Of a DNA stretch of 64,000 nt, positions 1-8,321 are shown piece after piece. This DNA comes from Herbaspirillum sp. SJZ107 (lineage in GTDB: Bacteria > Pseudomonadota > Gammaproteobacteria > Burkholderiales > Burkholderiaceae_D). Position numbers and translations under genes: made by a program. Position 1 is the first letter of the stretch, and every line of letters begins with the position of its first letter. A model generated the notes under the pieces. The model had not been told where the DNA came from and ran no database searches. It worked only from the letters and a program-made list of their open reading frames with translations. Where the stretch lies: positions 186,001 to 250,000 of the forward strand of contig NZ_VFNH01000005.1 in NCBI RefSeq assembly GCF_006715485.1. The letters run 5' to 3'.

Positions 1-1481
1 TAGGCGTGCTGGTGGTCGCCCGCGACCACACCGTCCTGCACCGGAATCCCGCGCACGAAGCCTTGTTCGGCGCCGGCTACTTTTACGACGACGGCCGCAT
101 CGATTTCCCCGCCATGCACGGCTGGTTCATCGACGATACGCAGGAGGGCCGGCGCATCGGCCCCGGCGAATGGCCGCTGGCCCGCGCGCTGGCCGGCGAC
201 ACCGTCGACCGCTGCCTGTTGAAGGTACTGGTGCCCGGCTCGGCATCCGACTGCAGGATACTGCTGGTGTCGTCGGCGCCCATCCTCGACGATGCCGGCC
301 AGCTGGTCGGCGCGGTGGCGGTGTCGATGGACATCGAAGCGCGCGTCCGTGCCGAGGAGAGCCTCAGGGAAGCGGACCGCCGCAAGGACGAATTCCTGGC
401 CATGCTGGCCCACGAACTGCGCAATCCGCTGGCACCGATCGGCGCCGCCGCCCTGCTGCGCAGCCGCGGCGAGGACGAGCAGCTGCGCAGCATCGGCACC
501 GTCATCTCGCGCCAGGTGGTGCACATGAGCGGCCTGATCGACGAGTTGCTCGACGTCGCCCGCGTGACGCGCGGCCTGATCACGCTCGACCGGGTGACGC
601 TTGACGCCAGCCAGGTCGTGGCCGAAGCGCTGGAACAGGCCCGTCCCGGCATCGAGGCGCGCCGCCACGCCCTGCGCCTCAGCCAGCCGGCGCAGCCGGC
701 GTATGTGTCGGGCGACCACAAGCGCCTGGTGCAGGTGCTGGCCAACCTGCTGCACAATGCCGCCAAGTTCACGCCCGAAGGCGGCACCATCGAGGTCGAC
801 CTGGCGGCCGAAGCGGATGCGGTCACGCTCACCATCGCCGACGACGGCCTCGGCATGACGCCCGAACTGCTGGCGCGGGCCTTCGAGCTGTTTGCCCAGG
901 GCGACCATACCCTCGACCGTTCGCAGGGCGGCCTCGGTATCGGCCTGGCGCTGGTCCAGAGCCTGGTGACGCTGCACGGCGGCAGCGTGCGCGCCGACAG
1001 CGACGGGCCGGGCCGGGGATCGCGCTTCACGATCCGCCTGCCGCGCATCGAGGCGGCGGCTGCCGTGCCGCCCGGCGAAGCGCAGCCGCTGCTGGACGAG
1101 GCAACCGGCACGCTGTCGATCCTGCTGGTCGACGACAACGAGGATGCGGTGATGATGCTGGACATGCTGCTGTCCGCGCTCGGGTACCGGGTCGCCAGCA
1201 CCTCGAGCGCGCGCGACGGCCTGCGCCGCGCCGAGGCCGAGGCGCCGGACGTCTGCATCCTGGATATCGGCCTGCCCGACCTCGACGGCTTCGCGCTGGC
1301 GCGCGCCCTGCGCGCCGGCGAGCGCACCCGGCACGCGACCCTGATCGGCCTCTCGGGCTACGGCCAGGATGCGGACCGGGCCAAGGCCTTCGAGGCCGGT
1401 TTCGACCAGTACTACGTGAAACCGGTGGATGCCGAAGCCCTGGCCGCCGCGCTGGCCAGGCTGGCTGCCAAGGCAGGCTAG
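1..1481 (+). CDS. Hybrid sensor histidine kinase/response regulator (5' end cut by window)
   Basis: The reading frame is open to the left edge, so the N terminus is missing. What is visible, numbered from the first in-frame GTG at 6, is a PAS-like sensor region (about residues 1-112), a HisKA dimerisation domain with the H-box around MLAHELRNPL (likely phospho-His 136), a HATPase_c domain with N box (HNAAKF), G1 box (DDGLGM) and GGLGIGLAL, and a C-terminal receiver domain (about 372-490) starting ILLVDDNED with likely phospho-Asp 420 in ILDIGLPD and a late Lys in YVKPVD. This is a PAS/hybrid kinase of the kind common in Massilia-like bacteria; the stimulus and output are unknown. Its TAG stop overlaps the TAG stop of the convergent eutC within the four bases CTAG. 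Confidence 0.9.
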   Translation, partial: GVLVVARDHTVLHRNPAHEALFGAGYFYDDGRIDFPAMHGWFIDDTQEGRRIGPGEWPLARALAGDTVDRCLLKVLVPGSASDCRILLVSSAPILDDAGQLVGAVAVSMDIEARVRAEESLREADRRKDEFLAMLAHELRNPLAPIGAAALLRSRGEDEQLRSIGTVISRQVVHMSGLIDELLDVARVTRGLITLDRVTLDASQVVAEALEQARPGIEARRHALRLSQPAQPAYVSGDHKRLVQVLANLLHNAAKFTPEGGTIEVDLAAEADAVTLTIADDGLGMTPELLARAFELFAQGDHTLDRSQGGLGIGLALVQSLVTLHGGSVRADSDGPGRGSRFTIRLPRIEAAAAVPPGEAQPLLDEATGTLSILLVDDNEDAVMMLDMLLSALGYRVASTSSARDGLRRAEAEAPDVCILDIGLPDLDGFALARALRAGERTRHATLIGLSGYGQDADRAKAFEAGFDQYYVKPVDAEALAAALARLAAKAG

Positions 1482-2272
1482 AGCAGGAAACCGCCGTCCG
1501 CGGACGCCGGCGCCAGCCCCTCGTCCGCCGATTCGTCCTTCAGCGCGACCCCGGTCAGGCCGCGCCGGCATGCCTGCGCCAGCAGGTAGTGCAGCTTTGC
1601 CGCCGCCGCCTCGTGTCCGAGCCCGGCCGCGCGCACGTTCGAGACGCAGTTGCGGCTCTCGTCGGTCAGCCCCACGCGCGGCGCCCAGGTCAGGTACAGG
1701 CCCATGCTGTCGGGCGAACTGAGGCCGGGACGCTCGCCGATCAGCACCAGCACCGCGCGCGCACCGAGCACCTCGCCGGCCTCGTCGCCGACCGCCACCC
1801 GCCCCTGCTCGACGATGACCACCGGCGCCAGCGTCCAGCCTTCCTGTTGCACACGCGGCAGCAAGGCGCGCAGGAAGGGCAGCGCATTGCGTTCGATCGC
1901 CAGCGCCGACAGGCCGTCGGCCACCACGATGGCCAGGTCGCAGCCGGATGCCCCACCGTGCTGCGCCTGCAGGGCCGCGCGCGCCGCCGGATCCAGCCGG
2001 CGGCCGAGGTCGGGGCGCTGCAGGTAGACCTGGCGGCTGCCTGCAGCGCTGTGCAGGGCGATATCGGTTAGTTGCAATTTGGCGAGCCCCCGACGCAGTG
2101 CTGCCACATCCAGTGCCTGGTGCACGGCGTCGCGCGCCTGGGCGTGGGCCAGCTGGAAGTCGAGCTGGGATGCGGTCGGCTGGCTGACGCCGGCGCGCCC
2201 CAGGGCGATGCGGGCGGCGGTGAAGCGGCGCAGCCCCTGCCAGGGGTTGTCGATGACGGTCGGGTCGGTCAT
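1478..2272 (-). CDS. eutC: Ethanolamine ammonia-lyase, light (small) subunit
   Basis: 264 residues, typical EutC length. EutC pairs with EutB to form the adenosylcobalamin-dependent enzyme that splits ethanolamine into acetaldehyde and ammonia. The N terminus (NPWQGLRRFTAARIALGRAG) carries the EutC pattern W-x-x-L-R-x-x-T-x-A-R-I-x-L-G-R-x-G, and the family segments RPDLGRRLD, DGLSALA, GERPGLSSPDSMG and DESRNCVSN follow. It lies 14 bp downstream of eutB on the same strand, so it is the last gene of an eat-eutB-eutC operon. No shell-protein genes (eutS/M/N/L/K) are adjacent, as in the metabolosome-free type of ethanolamine pathway. The ATG start at 2272 follows a GGAG-type ribosome site on the minus strand. 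Confidence 0.95.
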   Translation of the reverse strand: MTDPTVIDNPWQGLRRFTAARIALGRAGVSQPTASQLDFQLAHAQARDAVHQALDVAALRRGLAKLQLTDIALHSAAGSRQVYLQRPDLGRRLDPAARAALQAQHGGASGCDLAIVVADGLSALAIERNALPFLRALLPRVQQEGWTLAPVVIVEQGRVAVGDEAGEVLGARAVLVLIGERPGLSSPDSMGLYLTWAPRVGLTDESRNCVSNVRAAGLGHEAAAAKLHYLLAQACRRGLTGVALKDESADEGLAPASADGGFLL

Positions 2273-2286
2273 GGCATCTCCTCGAT

Positions 2287-3678
2287 TCAGGAAAGACGCA
2301 GGCGCTGCAGCGCCGGCTGGAAGGCCGGCGGCACGCCCTGCCCCGGCCGGTCGTAGCGTTCGGCGATCTGCATCGTGCGCAGCCAGTCCTCGAATTCCGG
2401 CGCCGGCCGCAAGCCGAGTACGCGGCGCGCGTACAGGGCATCGTGGAAGGACGTGGTCTGGTAATTCAGCATGATGTCGTCGGCGCCCGGCACGCCCATC
2501 ACATAGGTGCAGCCGGCCACGCCCAGCATGGTCAGGAGCACGTCCATGTCGTCCTGGTCGGCCTCGGCGTGGTTGGTGTAGCAGACGTCGACGCCCATCG
2601 GCAGGCCGAGCAGCTTGCCGCAGAAATGGTCTTCCAGGCCGGCGCGCGCGATCTGCTTGCCGTCGTACAGGTATTCCGGCCCGATGAAGCCGACCACGCT
2701 GTTCACCAGCAGCGGCTTGTATGCCCGCGCCACCGCGTAGGCGCGCGCCTCGCAGGTCTGCTGGTCGACGCCGTGGTGGGCGCCTGCCGACAGCGCGCTG
2801 CCCTGGCCGGTCTCGAAGTACATCACGTTGTCGCCCACGGTGCCGCGCCCGAGCGCCAGCGCCGCCTCATGGGCCTCGGCCAGCAGCGCCAGGTCGATGC
2901 CGAAACTGCGGTTGGCCGCCTCGGTGCCGGCGATCGACTGGAACACCAGGTCGACCGGCGCCCCGCGCTCGATCGCGGCCAGCGTGTTGGTGACGTGGGT
3001 CAGCACGCAGCTCTGGGTCGGGATGCGGTAGCGGGCGATGACTTCGTCCAGCATGCCCAGGATGCGCACCACCTGCGGCACATTGTCTGTGGCGGGATTG
3101 ATGCCGATGACGGCGTCGCCGCTGCCGTACAGCAGGCCGTCGAGCAGGCTGGCGGCGATGCCGGACGCGTCGTCCAGCGGGTGGTTCGGCTGCAGCCGGG
3201 TCGACAGCGTGCCGGCCAGGCCGATCGTGTTGCGAAAGCGCGTGACGACGCGGCATTTTCTCGCCACCAGCACCAGGTCCTGGATGCGCATGATCTTGGA
3301 CACGGCCGCCGCCATCTCCGGCGTGATGCCGGGTGCCAGCGCGGCCAGCGTCGCCTCGTCGGCGGCGTCGCCCAGCAGCCAGTTGCGGAAGTCGCCGACG
3401 GTGAGATGGGCGACCGGCTGGAAGGCCGCCGCGTCGTGGCCGTCGACGATCAGGCGCGTGACCTCGTCGTCCTCGTAGGGCACCACGGCTTCGTTCAGGA
3501 AGGTGCGCAAGGGCAGCGCGGCCAGCGCCATCTGGGCCGCCACGCGCTCTTCGCTGCTGCCGGCCGCCAGGCCGGCCAGGTGGTCGCCCGAGCGCGCCGG
3601 ACTGGCCTTGGCCAGCAGCGTGCGCAGGTCGGCGAAGGCGTAGGTGCGGCTGCCTATCGTATGGGTGGTTCGGCTCAT
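2287..3678 (-). CDS. eutB: Ethanolamine ammonia-lyase, heavy (large) subunit
   Basis: 463 residues from ATG 3678 (MSRTTHTIGSRTYAF). EutB is the TIM-barrel catalytic subunit that binds ethanolamine and, with EutC, adenosylcobalamin. Recognisable family segments include DEVTRLI near the N terminus, GINPATDN, the ETGQGSALSAGAHHGVDQQT region, CYTNHAEADQDDMD, MGVPGADDIMLNYQTTSFHD and the C-terminal RPAPEFEDWL. The frame stays open upstream to 5244, but that extension lies over the permease gene in another frame and is Arg/Gly/Pro-rich shadow sequence, so the ATG at 3678 is preferred. The gene sits between eat and eutC on the same strand. Confidence 0.96.
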   Translation of the reverse strand: MSRTTHTIGSRTYAFADLRTLLAKASPARSGDHLAGLAAGSSEERVAAQMALAALPLRTFLNEAVVPYEDDEVTRLIVDGHDAAAFQPVAHLTVGDFRNWLLGDAADEATLAALAPGITPEMAAAVSKIMRIQDLVLVARKCRVVTRFRNTIGLAGTLSTRLQPNHPLDDASGIAASLLDGLLYGSGDAVIGINPATDNVPQVVRILGMLDEVIARYRIPTQSCVLTHVTNTLAAIERGAPVDLVFQSIAGTEAANRSFGIDLALLAEAHEAALALGRGTVGDNVMYFETGQGSALSAGAHHGVDQQTCEARAYAVARAYKPLLVNSVVGFIGPEYLYDGKQIARAGLEDHFCGKLLGLPMGVDVCYTNHAEADQDDMDVLLTMLGVAGCTYVMGVPGADDIMLNYQTTSFHDALYARRVLGLRPAPEFEDWLRTMQIAERYDRPGQGVPPAFQPALQRLRLS

Positions 3679-3743
3679 GGCATTCCCCTTTTCCTCATTG
3701 TAGGCCGCCGCGGCCGCCGGTGCCCGTCCGTTGCGTTGCCGGG

Positions 3744-5126
3744 TCAGGCGGTCTCGGCCCCGGCCTGCGCCGCCCGCTTGCCGCGCCCGAGCAGGAACAC
3801 CAGGTAGCCGAGCGCCAGCAGCGCCGCGTACACGCAAAAGATCAGGAAGTTGTAATAGACCATGGTGACCAGGCAGACCACGGCCGCGAACAGCGCGAAC
3901 CCCGGCAGCCACGGATACAGCGGCGTACGGAACGGGCGCGCCATGCCAGGTGCCGTGCGGCGCAGCTTGAACAGGCTCAGCATGCTGACGATGTACATCG
4001 TGATGGCGCCGAACACCGACAGGGTGACGATGTTCGCGGTCAGGGTCTGGCCGCCGAACCGGACCAGGCCGTCGCTGAAGATGGCGGCGATGCCGACCGC
4101 GCCGCCGGCCAGGATGGCGCGGTGCGGGGTGCGGAAGCGCGGATGGATGCGCGCCAGGAAGCGCGGCAGGAAGCCTTCGCGCGCCAGGGCGAAGATCTGG
4201 CGCGAATAGCCGAGGATGATGCCGTGGAAGGACGCCACCAGGCCGAACAGGCCCAGCCACACCAGCATGTGCAGCCAGTTGCTGTCGGCGCCGACGATGC
4301 CCTTCATGGCCTGCGGCAGCGGGTCGTTGATGTTGGCCAGCCGGGTCCAGTCGCCGGCCCCGCCCGCGAACACCATCACGCCGATCGCCAGCGCCACCAG
4401 GGTCAGGATGCCGCTGACGTAGGCGATCGGAATCGAGCGCCGTGGATTTTTCGCTTCCTCCGCCGCCATCGCCACGCCCTCGATCGCGAGGAAGAACCAG
4501 ATCGCGAACGGGACCGCCGCCAGCATGCCCGGGATCGCCGCCGCCCCGAAGCGGTCCTGGCCGGCCCAGCCGCCGCGCACGAAGTTGGCTATCGAGAAGC
4601 CCGGCGCCACCACGCCCATGAACACCAGCAGCTCGCCGATCGCCAGCACCGTCATCAACAGCTCGAACGAGGCCGCCAGCTGCACGCCGACGATATTCAG
4701 CGTCATGAAGACCAGGTAGGCACCGACCGCAGCCAGCTTGGGGTCGAGGGCCGGGAACTGGACGTTCAGGTAGGCACCGATGGCCAGGGCGATGGCGGGC
4801 GGCGCGAACACGAATTCGAACAGGGTGGCGGCCCCGGCCAGGTAAGCGCCGCCGGGACCGAAGGCGGCCTTGCTGTACGCGAAAGGACCGCCGGCCTGGG
4901 GAATGGCGGTGGTCAGTTCCGTAAAGCTGAAGATGAAGCAGGTGTACATCAGCGCGATGAAAAGCGCGGTCACGGTAAACCCGAGCGTGCCGGCCGAGGC
5001 CCAGCCATAACTCCAGCCGAAATACTCGCCGGAGATGACCAGGCCGACCGCGATGCCCCAGAGCTGCAGGGTCCCGAGCGTCTGCTTCAGTGCCGGCGCC
5101 GTCGCCGCCGTGGTGGGTGTCGTCAT
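3744..5126 (-). CDS. eat: Ethanolamine permease (APC superfamily)
   Basis: 460 residues from ATG 5126 (MTTPTTAATAPALK). The protein has about 12 hydrophobic segments and the features of the APC-type ethanolamine transporter Eat: LWGIAVGLVISGEYFGWSYGW at the first membrane helix, QAGGPFAYSKAAFGP, FEFVFAPPAIALAIGAYL, the amphipathic RQIFALAREGFLPRFLARIHP loop and a late EGVAMAAEEAKNPRR motif. It is expected to import ethanolamine across the inner membrane. It is the first gene of the operon; eutB begins 65 bp downstream. An in-frame extension to 5186 is possible, but its residues look like shadow coding. Confidence 0.93.
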   Translation of the reverse strand: MTTPTTAATAPALKQTLGTLQLWGIAVGLVISGEYFGWSYGWASAGTLGFTVTALFIALMYTCFIFSFTELTTAIPQAGGPFAYSKAAFGPGGAYLAGAATLFEFVFAPPAIALAIGAYLNVQFPALDPKLAAVGAYLVFMTLNIVGVQLAASFELLMTVLAIGELLVFMGVVAPGFSIANFVRGGWAGQDRFGAAAIPGMLAAVPFAIWFFLAIEGVAMAAEEAKNPRRSIPIAYVSGILTLVALAIGVMVFAGGAGDWTRLANINDPLPQAMKGIVGADSNWLHMLVWLGLFGLVASFHGIILGYSRQIFALAREGFLPRFLARIHPRFRTPHRAILAGGAVGIAAIFSDGLVRFGGQTLTANIVTLSVFGAITMYIVSMLSLFKLRRTAPGMARPFRTPLYPWLPGFALFAAVVCLVTMVYYNFLIFCVYAALLALGYLVFLLGRGKRAAQAGAETA

Positions 5127-5337
5127 GTCGCGTTGTCCTCTCGGGTCGGGCCTGCGCTGCGCTGCGTGGTATGTAACCTGCTGCAATGCCAGTGTAAGGA
5201 GACGCGGCGGGTTGCGTTAGTGGAAAGTGGCAATCGTGGCCCAACCCTGTGGTACCGCTGCCTCATCCGGGTGCCCAAAGCGGCGAAAACACCCTAGAAT
5301 AGTTGACTCACGGAATCACACTCACCTTCAGAACCTT
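5127..5337. promoter_or_regulatory. Divergent intergenic region eat/pilD
   Basis: This 211 bp stretch separates the minus-strand eat operon from plus-strand pilD and must carry both promoters. On the plus strand a TAGAAT hexamer (5295-5300), 38 bp before the pilD ATG, is a good -10 match, but I see no convincing -35. No clear activator dyad for the eat operon could be identified by eye. Short in-frame extensions of pilD into this region have no conserved content. Confidence 0.35.
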
Positions 5338-6213
5338 ATGCTCCCGGAAACCTTTCTCTTTGCAGCCCCCGGCGTCGTCGCCGCGACCCTCGTCGCCGCC
5401 CTGTTCGGCTTGCTGATCGGCAGCTTCCTGAACGTGGTGGTGTACCGCCTGCCGATCATGCGCCAGCGCGAATTCGACAACTACATCGCGCACGAGGCCG
5501 GCAAGGAATTGCCGCACCAGGACCGCTTCAACCTGATGGTGCCGCGCTCGCGCTGCCCGCACTGCGGCCACCAGATCGGCGCGCTGGAAAACATCCCGGT
5601 GATCAGCTGGCTGGTCTTGCGCGGCAAGTGCAGCCAGTGCAAGGCGCCGATTTCGCCGCGTTACCCGGTCGTCGAGGCGGTGACGGGCGCGCTGTCGGCG
5701 GCCGTGGTCTGGCATTTTGGCAGCGGCTGGGTCGGCCTGGCGGGCCTGGTATTCACTTACCTGTTGATCGCGATGACGCTGATCGACTACGACCACAAGG
5801 AATTGCCGGACGAGCTGACCCTGCCGCTGCTGTGGATCGGCCTGCTGCTGAACCTGAACGGCGACGGCATCGTGCCGCTGCGCGACGCCGTGATCGGCGC
5901 CGTGGCCGGCTACCTGGCGCTGTGGTCGGTGTACTGGCTGTTCAAACTGGTCACCGGCAAGGAAGGCATGGGCTACGGCGACTTCAAGCTGCTGGCCGCG
6001 CTGGGCGCCTGGATGGGCTGGGCGATGCTGCCGACCATCATCATCCTGTCGTCGGTGGTCGGCGCCGTGGTCGGCCTGAGCCTGATCGTGTTCCGCGGCC
6101 GATCGCGTGACAATCCGATTCCTTTCGGACCCTACCTGGCGGGGGCTGGTATGATCGCACTCTTCTACGGCACCCCGCTCACGCGCTTCGCGCAGGGCTA
6201 CCTGCAGCCCTGA
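5338..6213 (+). CDS. pilD: Prepilin leader peptidase / N-methyltransferase (A24 family)
   Basis: 291 residues from ATG 5338. PilD is the inner-membrane aspartic protease that cleaves type IV prepilin and pseudopilin leaders and methylates the new N terminus. Visible are the first membrane helix followed by GSFLNVVVYRLP, the zinc-type four-cysteine domain (CPHCGHQI and CSQCKAPIS, spaced as in bifunctional PilD), the first catalytic Asp in TLIDYDHKELPD and the second in the GMGYGDFKLLAALGAW motif. Length is normal for the family. The pilB and pilC genes that usually precede it are not here: the upstream neighbour is the divergent eat operon. coaE follows after 22 bp. Confidence 0.95.
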   Translation: MLPETFLFAAPGVVAATLVAALFGLLIGSFLNVVVYRLPIMRQREFDNYIAHEAGKELPHQDRFNLMVPRSRCPHCGHQIGALENIPVISWLVLRGKCSQCKAPISPRYPVVEAVTGALSAAVVWHFGSGWVGLAGLVFTYLLIAMTLIDYDHKELPDELTLPLLWIGLLLNLNGDGIVPLRDAVIGAVAGYLALWSVYWLFKLVTGKEGMGYGDFKLLAALGAWMGWAMLPTIIILSSVVGAVVGLSLIVFRGRSRDNPIPFGPYLAGAGMIALFYGTPLTRFAQGYLQP

Positions 6214-6235
6214 CCTTGCGCCGGGCCGGACACAC

Positions 6236-6886
6236 ATGACACCAGGCCCAGTTTCCCCCACCTTCACGGTCGGTCTCACCGGCGGCATCGGCTGCGGCAA
6301 GACCACGGTCGCCGACCTGTTCGCCGCGCGCGGCGCGTCCATCGTCGACACCGACCAGATCGCCCACGCCCTCACCGCGCCGCACGGCGCCGCCATGCCG
6401 GCCCTGCTGGACGAATTCGGCGCCGGCTTCGCCACGCCGGAGGGCGCGCTCGACCGCGCCAAGATGCGCGCCCTGGTATTCGCCGACCCCGGCGCCCGCG
6501 CGCGCCTGGAAGCCATCCTGCACCCGCGCATCCGTGCAGCGACCGCCGCCGCCGCCCTGGTGGCGACCGGACCCTACGTCATCTTCGTGGTGCCGCTCCT
6601 GATCGAATCGGGCAGCTGGCGCGAGCGCGTGACGCGCATCCTCGCGATCGACTGCCCGGAAGCCACCCAGGTGGCGCGCGTGATGGCCAGGAACGGCCTG
6701 GACGAAGCCCAGGTGCGCGCCATCATGGCGGCCCAGGTCTCGCACCCCGAGCGCCTGGCGGCCGCCGACGACGTCATCCTGAACGATGCCGGGGTCGAGG
6801 CCCTGCTGCCCCAGGTCGAACGCCTGCATGCCGAATATCTTGCCGAAGCGGCAAGATTGAACGGTTTGCCGAACGGACGTTTGTAA
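6236..6886 (+). CDS. coaE: Dephospho-CoA kinase
   Basis: 216 residues. CoaE phosphorylates the 3'-OH of dephospho-CoA, the last step of coenzyme A synthesis. The P-loop is TGGIGCGKTT (about residues 15-24), followed by the CoaE segments VDTDQIAH and HPRIR, and VPLLIESGSW before the lid and nucleotide-binding region. Length is normal. It lies between pilD and zapD on the same strand, the standard order in gamma- and betaproteobacteria. Confidence 0.96.
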   Translation: MTPGPVSPTFTVGLTGGIGCGKTTVADLFAARGASIVDTDQIAHALTAPHGAAMPALLDEFGAGFATPEGALDRAKMRALVFADPGARARLEAILHPRIRAATAAAALVATGPYVIFVVPLLIESGSWRERVTRILAIDCPEATQVARVMARNGLDEAQVRAIMAAQVSHPERLAAADDVILNDAGVEALLPQVERLHAEYLAEAARLNGLPNGRL

Positions 6887-6950
6887 TTTTGGCCACGATG
6901 GTTCAGAATCATGGGGTTGCCTGCCAGCCTATATTCAAAGGAATGTCATT

Positions 6951-7706
6951 TTGATCGTCTACGAATACCCATTCAACGAGCGGATTCGCACGTTGTTGCG
7001 GCTGGAGGACCTGTACGATAAATTCAAATTCTTTGTCGCCCAGGAGCATCCGCTGCAGCACCACGTGGCGCTCGCGACGATCTTCGACATGCTGGAAGTG
7101 GCCGGCCGCGCCGACCTCAAGTCCGACCTGCTGCAGGAACTGGAGCGCCAGAAGCAAAGCCTGCTGAACTATCGCAGCAATCCCAACGTCGCCACCGACA
7201 TGCTGGATGCCGTGCTGGCCGAACTCGACGCCGTCAGCACGGCGCTGGTCGGCGCCCAGGGCAAGACCGGCCAGAACGTGCGCGACAACGAATGGCTGAT
7301 GAGCATCCGCGGCCGTACCATCATCCCCGGCGGGGCCTGCGAATTCGACCTGCCCTCCTATTACGCCTGGCAAAAGCGCCCGGCCGCGCAGCGCCATGCC
7401 GACATCATCGGCTGGTTCGCGCCGCTGGCGCCGCTGTTCGACGCGCTGTCGCTGGTGCTGCGCCTGTTGCGCAATTCGGGCGGCCCGGTCAAGATGATCG
7501 CGGTGTCCGGCAGCTACCAGCAGATGTTGCAGGGCAAGGTCTACCAGATGCTGCGCCTGTCGATGGACGACAGCATGGGGGCGATTCCCGAAATCTCGGC
7601 CAACAAGTATATGCTGTGGGTACGCTTCACCACCCAGGGCGGCGACCTGAAACCGAAGCCGCTGGAAGAAGACGTGCCCTTCGAGCTCACGCTCTGCAAT
7701 TTCTGA
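6951..7706 (+). CDS. zapD: Cell division protein ZapD (DUF1342)
   Basis: 251 residues. ZapD is a cytoplasmic protein that cross-links FtsZ filaments at the Z ring. The N terminus MIVYEYPFNERIRTLLRLE is characteristic of the family, and the later FDLPSYYAWQ and LRLLRNSGG segments also fit. The start codon is TTG at 6951, with AAGGAA centred about 12 bases upstream; the nearby ATG at 6943 is in another frame and stops at once. The gene lies in coaE-zapD-yacG order, as in E. coli. Confidence 0.95.
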   Translation: MIVYEYPFNERIRTLLRLEDLYDKFKFFVAQEHPLQHHVALATIFDMLEVAGRADLKSDLLQELERQKQSLLNYRSNPNVATDMLDAVLAELDAVSTALVGAQGKTGQNVRDNEWLMSIRGRTIIPGGACEFDLPSYYAWQKRPAAQRHADIIGWFAPLAPLFDALSLVLRLLRNSGGPVKMIAVSGSYQQMLQGKVYQMLRLSMDDSMGAIPEISANKYMLWVRFTTQGGDLKPKPLEEDVPFELTLCNF

Positions 7707-7733
7707 ACCTTACTTTTTACGTAATTCATTGTC

Positions 7734-7916
7734 ATGACCGTCGTATCCTGTCCAACCTGCGGCAACCAAGTGGAATGGACGCCCGCAAACAAATACCGTC
7801 CGTTCTGCTCGGAGCGCTGCAAGCAAATCGACCTGGGCGCCTGGGCCGAAGAGAAATACACGATCCCGGGCACCGCGCCGGGCGAATCCAAGGACGACTC
7901 CGTCCCCGACCAGTAA
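7734..7916 (+). CDS. yacG: DNA gyrase inhibitor YacG (zinc protein)
   Basis: 60 residues with four zinc-ligand cysteines: CPTCG near the N terminus and CSERCKQIDLGAW in the middle, the YacG signature. In E. coli YacG binds GyrB and inhibits supercoiling. The acidic, disordered-looking C terminus is normal for the family. It follows zapD by 27 bp, the conserved order. Confidence 0.95.
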   Translation: MTVVSCPTCGNQVEWTPANKYRPFCSERCKQIDLGAWAEEKYTIPGTAPGESKDDSVPDQ

Positions 7917-7940
7917 GCCTTCCCTTGCAGGAGGTTTGAA

Positions 7941-8321
7941 ATGCCTCTCGTCACCCTCACCGTGCGCAAGCCGAAAAGCGCCGAGTTCAAATCCAAGGTG
8001 CTCGACGCCGTGCACGCCAGCCTGGTCTCGACCGGCATCCCCGATACCGACAAGTTCCAGCGCGTGCTGGAACTCGATGCCGACGATTTCCGCTTCGATC
8101 CCGGCTACCCGGACGTGGCCGGCGCGCGCAACGACGATTTCGTCCTGATCGAGATCCTGTGGTCGGTCGGGCGCAGCGTGAAGATCAAGAAGAAGCTGCT
8201 GCTCGAATTGATGGACCGGCTGCGCGCGGCGGGGCTGGATCCGGAGAACGTGATGGTGGCATTCAAGGAAACCGCCTGGGAGAACTGGGCATTCGCGGGC
8301 GGGCGGATCCTGCATACGTGA
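7941..8321 (+). CDS. Tautomerase-superfamily protein (4-OT-like)
   Basis: 126 residues. It begins Met-Pro (MPLVTLTVRK), which would expose the N-terminal catalytic proline of the tautomerase superfamily after Met removal, and continues in the pattern of the larger tautomerases (FKSKVLDAVHASLV, then IEILWSVGRSVKIKKKLL and VMVAFKETAWENWAFAGG). The substrate is unknown. An AGGAGG ribosome site lies about 10 bases upstream (gcaggaggtttgaaATG). The stop overlaps the GTG of the following yidD-like gene (GTGA), suggesting translational coupling. Confidence 0.75.
   Translation: MPLVTLTVRKPKSAEFKSKVLDAVHASLVSTGIPDTDKFQRVLELDADDFRFDPGYPDVAGARNDDFVLIEILWSVGRSVKIKKKLLLELMDRLRAAGLDPENVMVAFKETAWENWAFAGGRILHT

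Noticed and set aside
83..1327. A 414-codon minus-strand frame opposite the sensor kinase
   Set aside because: Low-complexity Ser/Arg/Ala translation; the plus strand carries a clear kinase.
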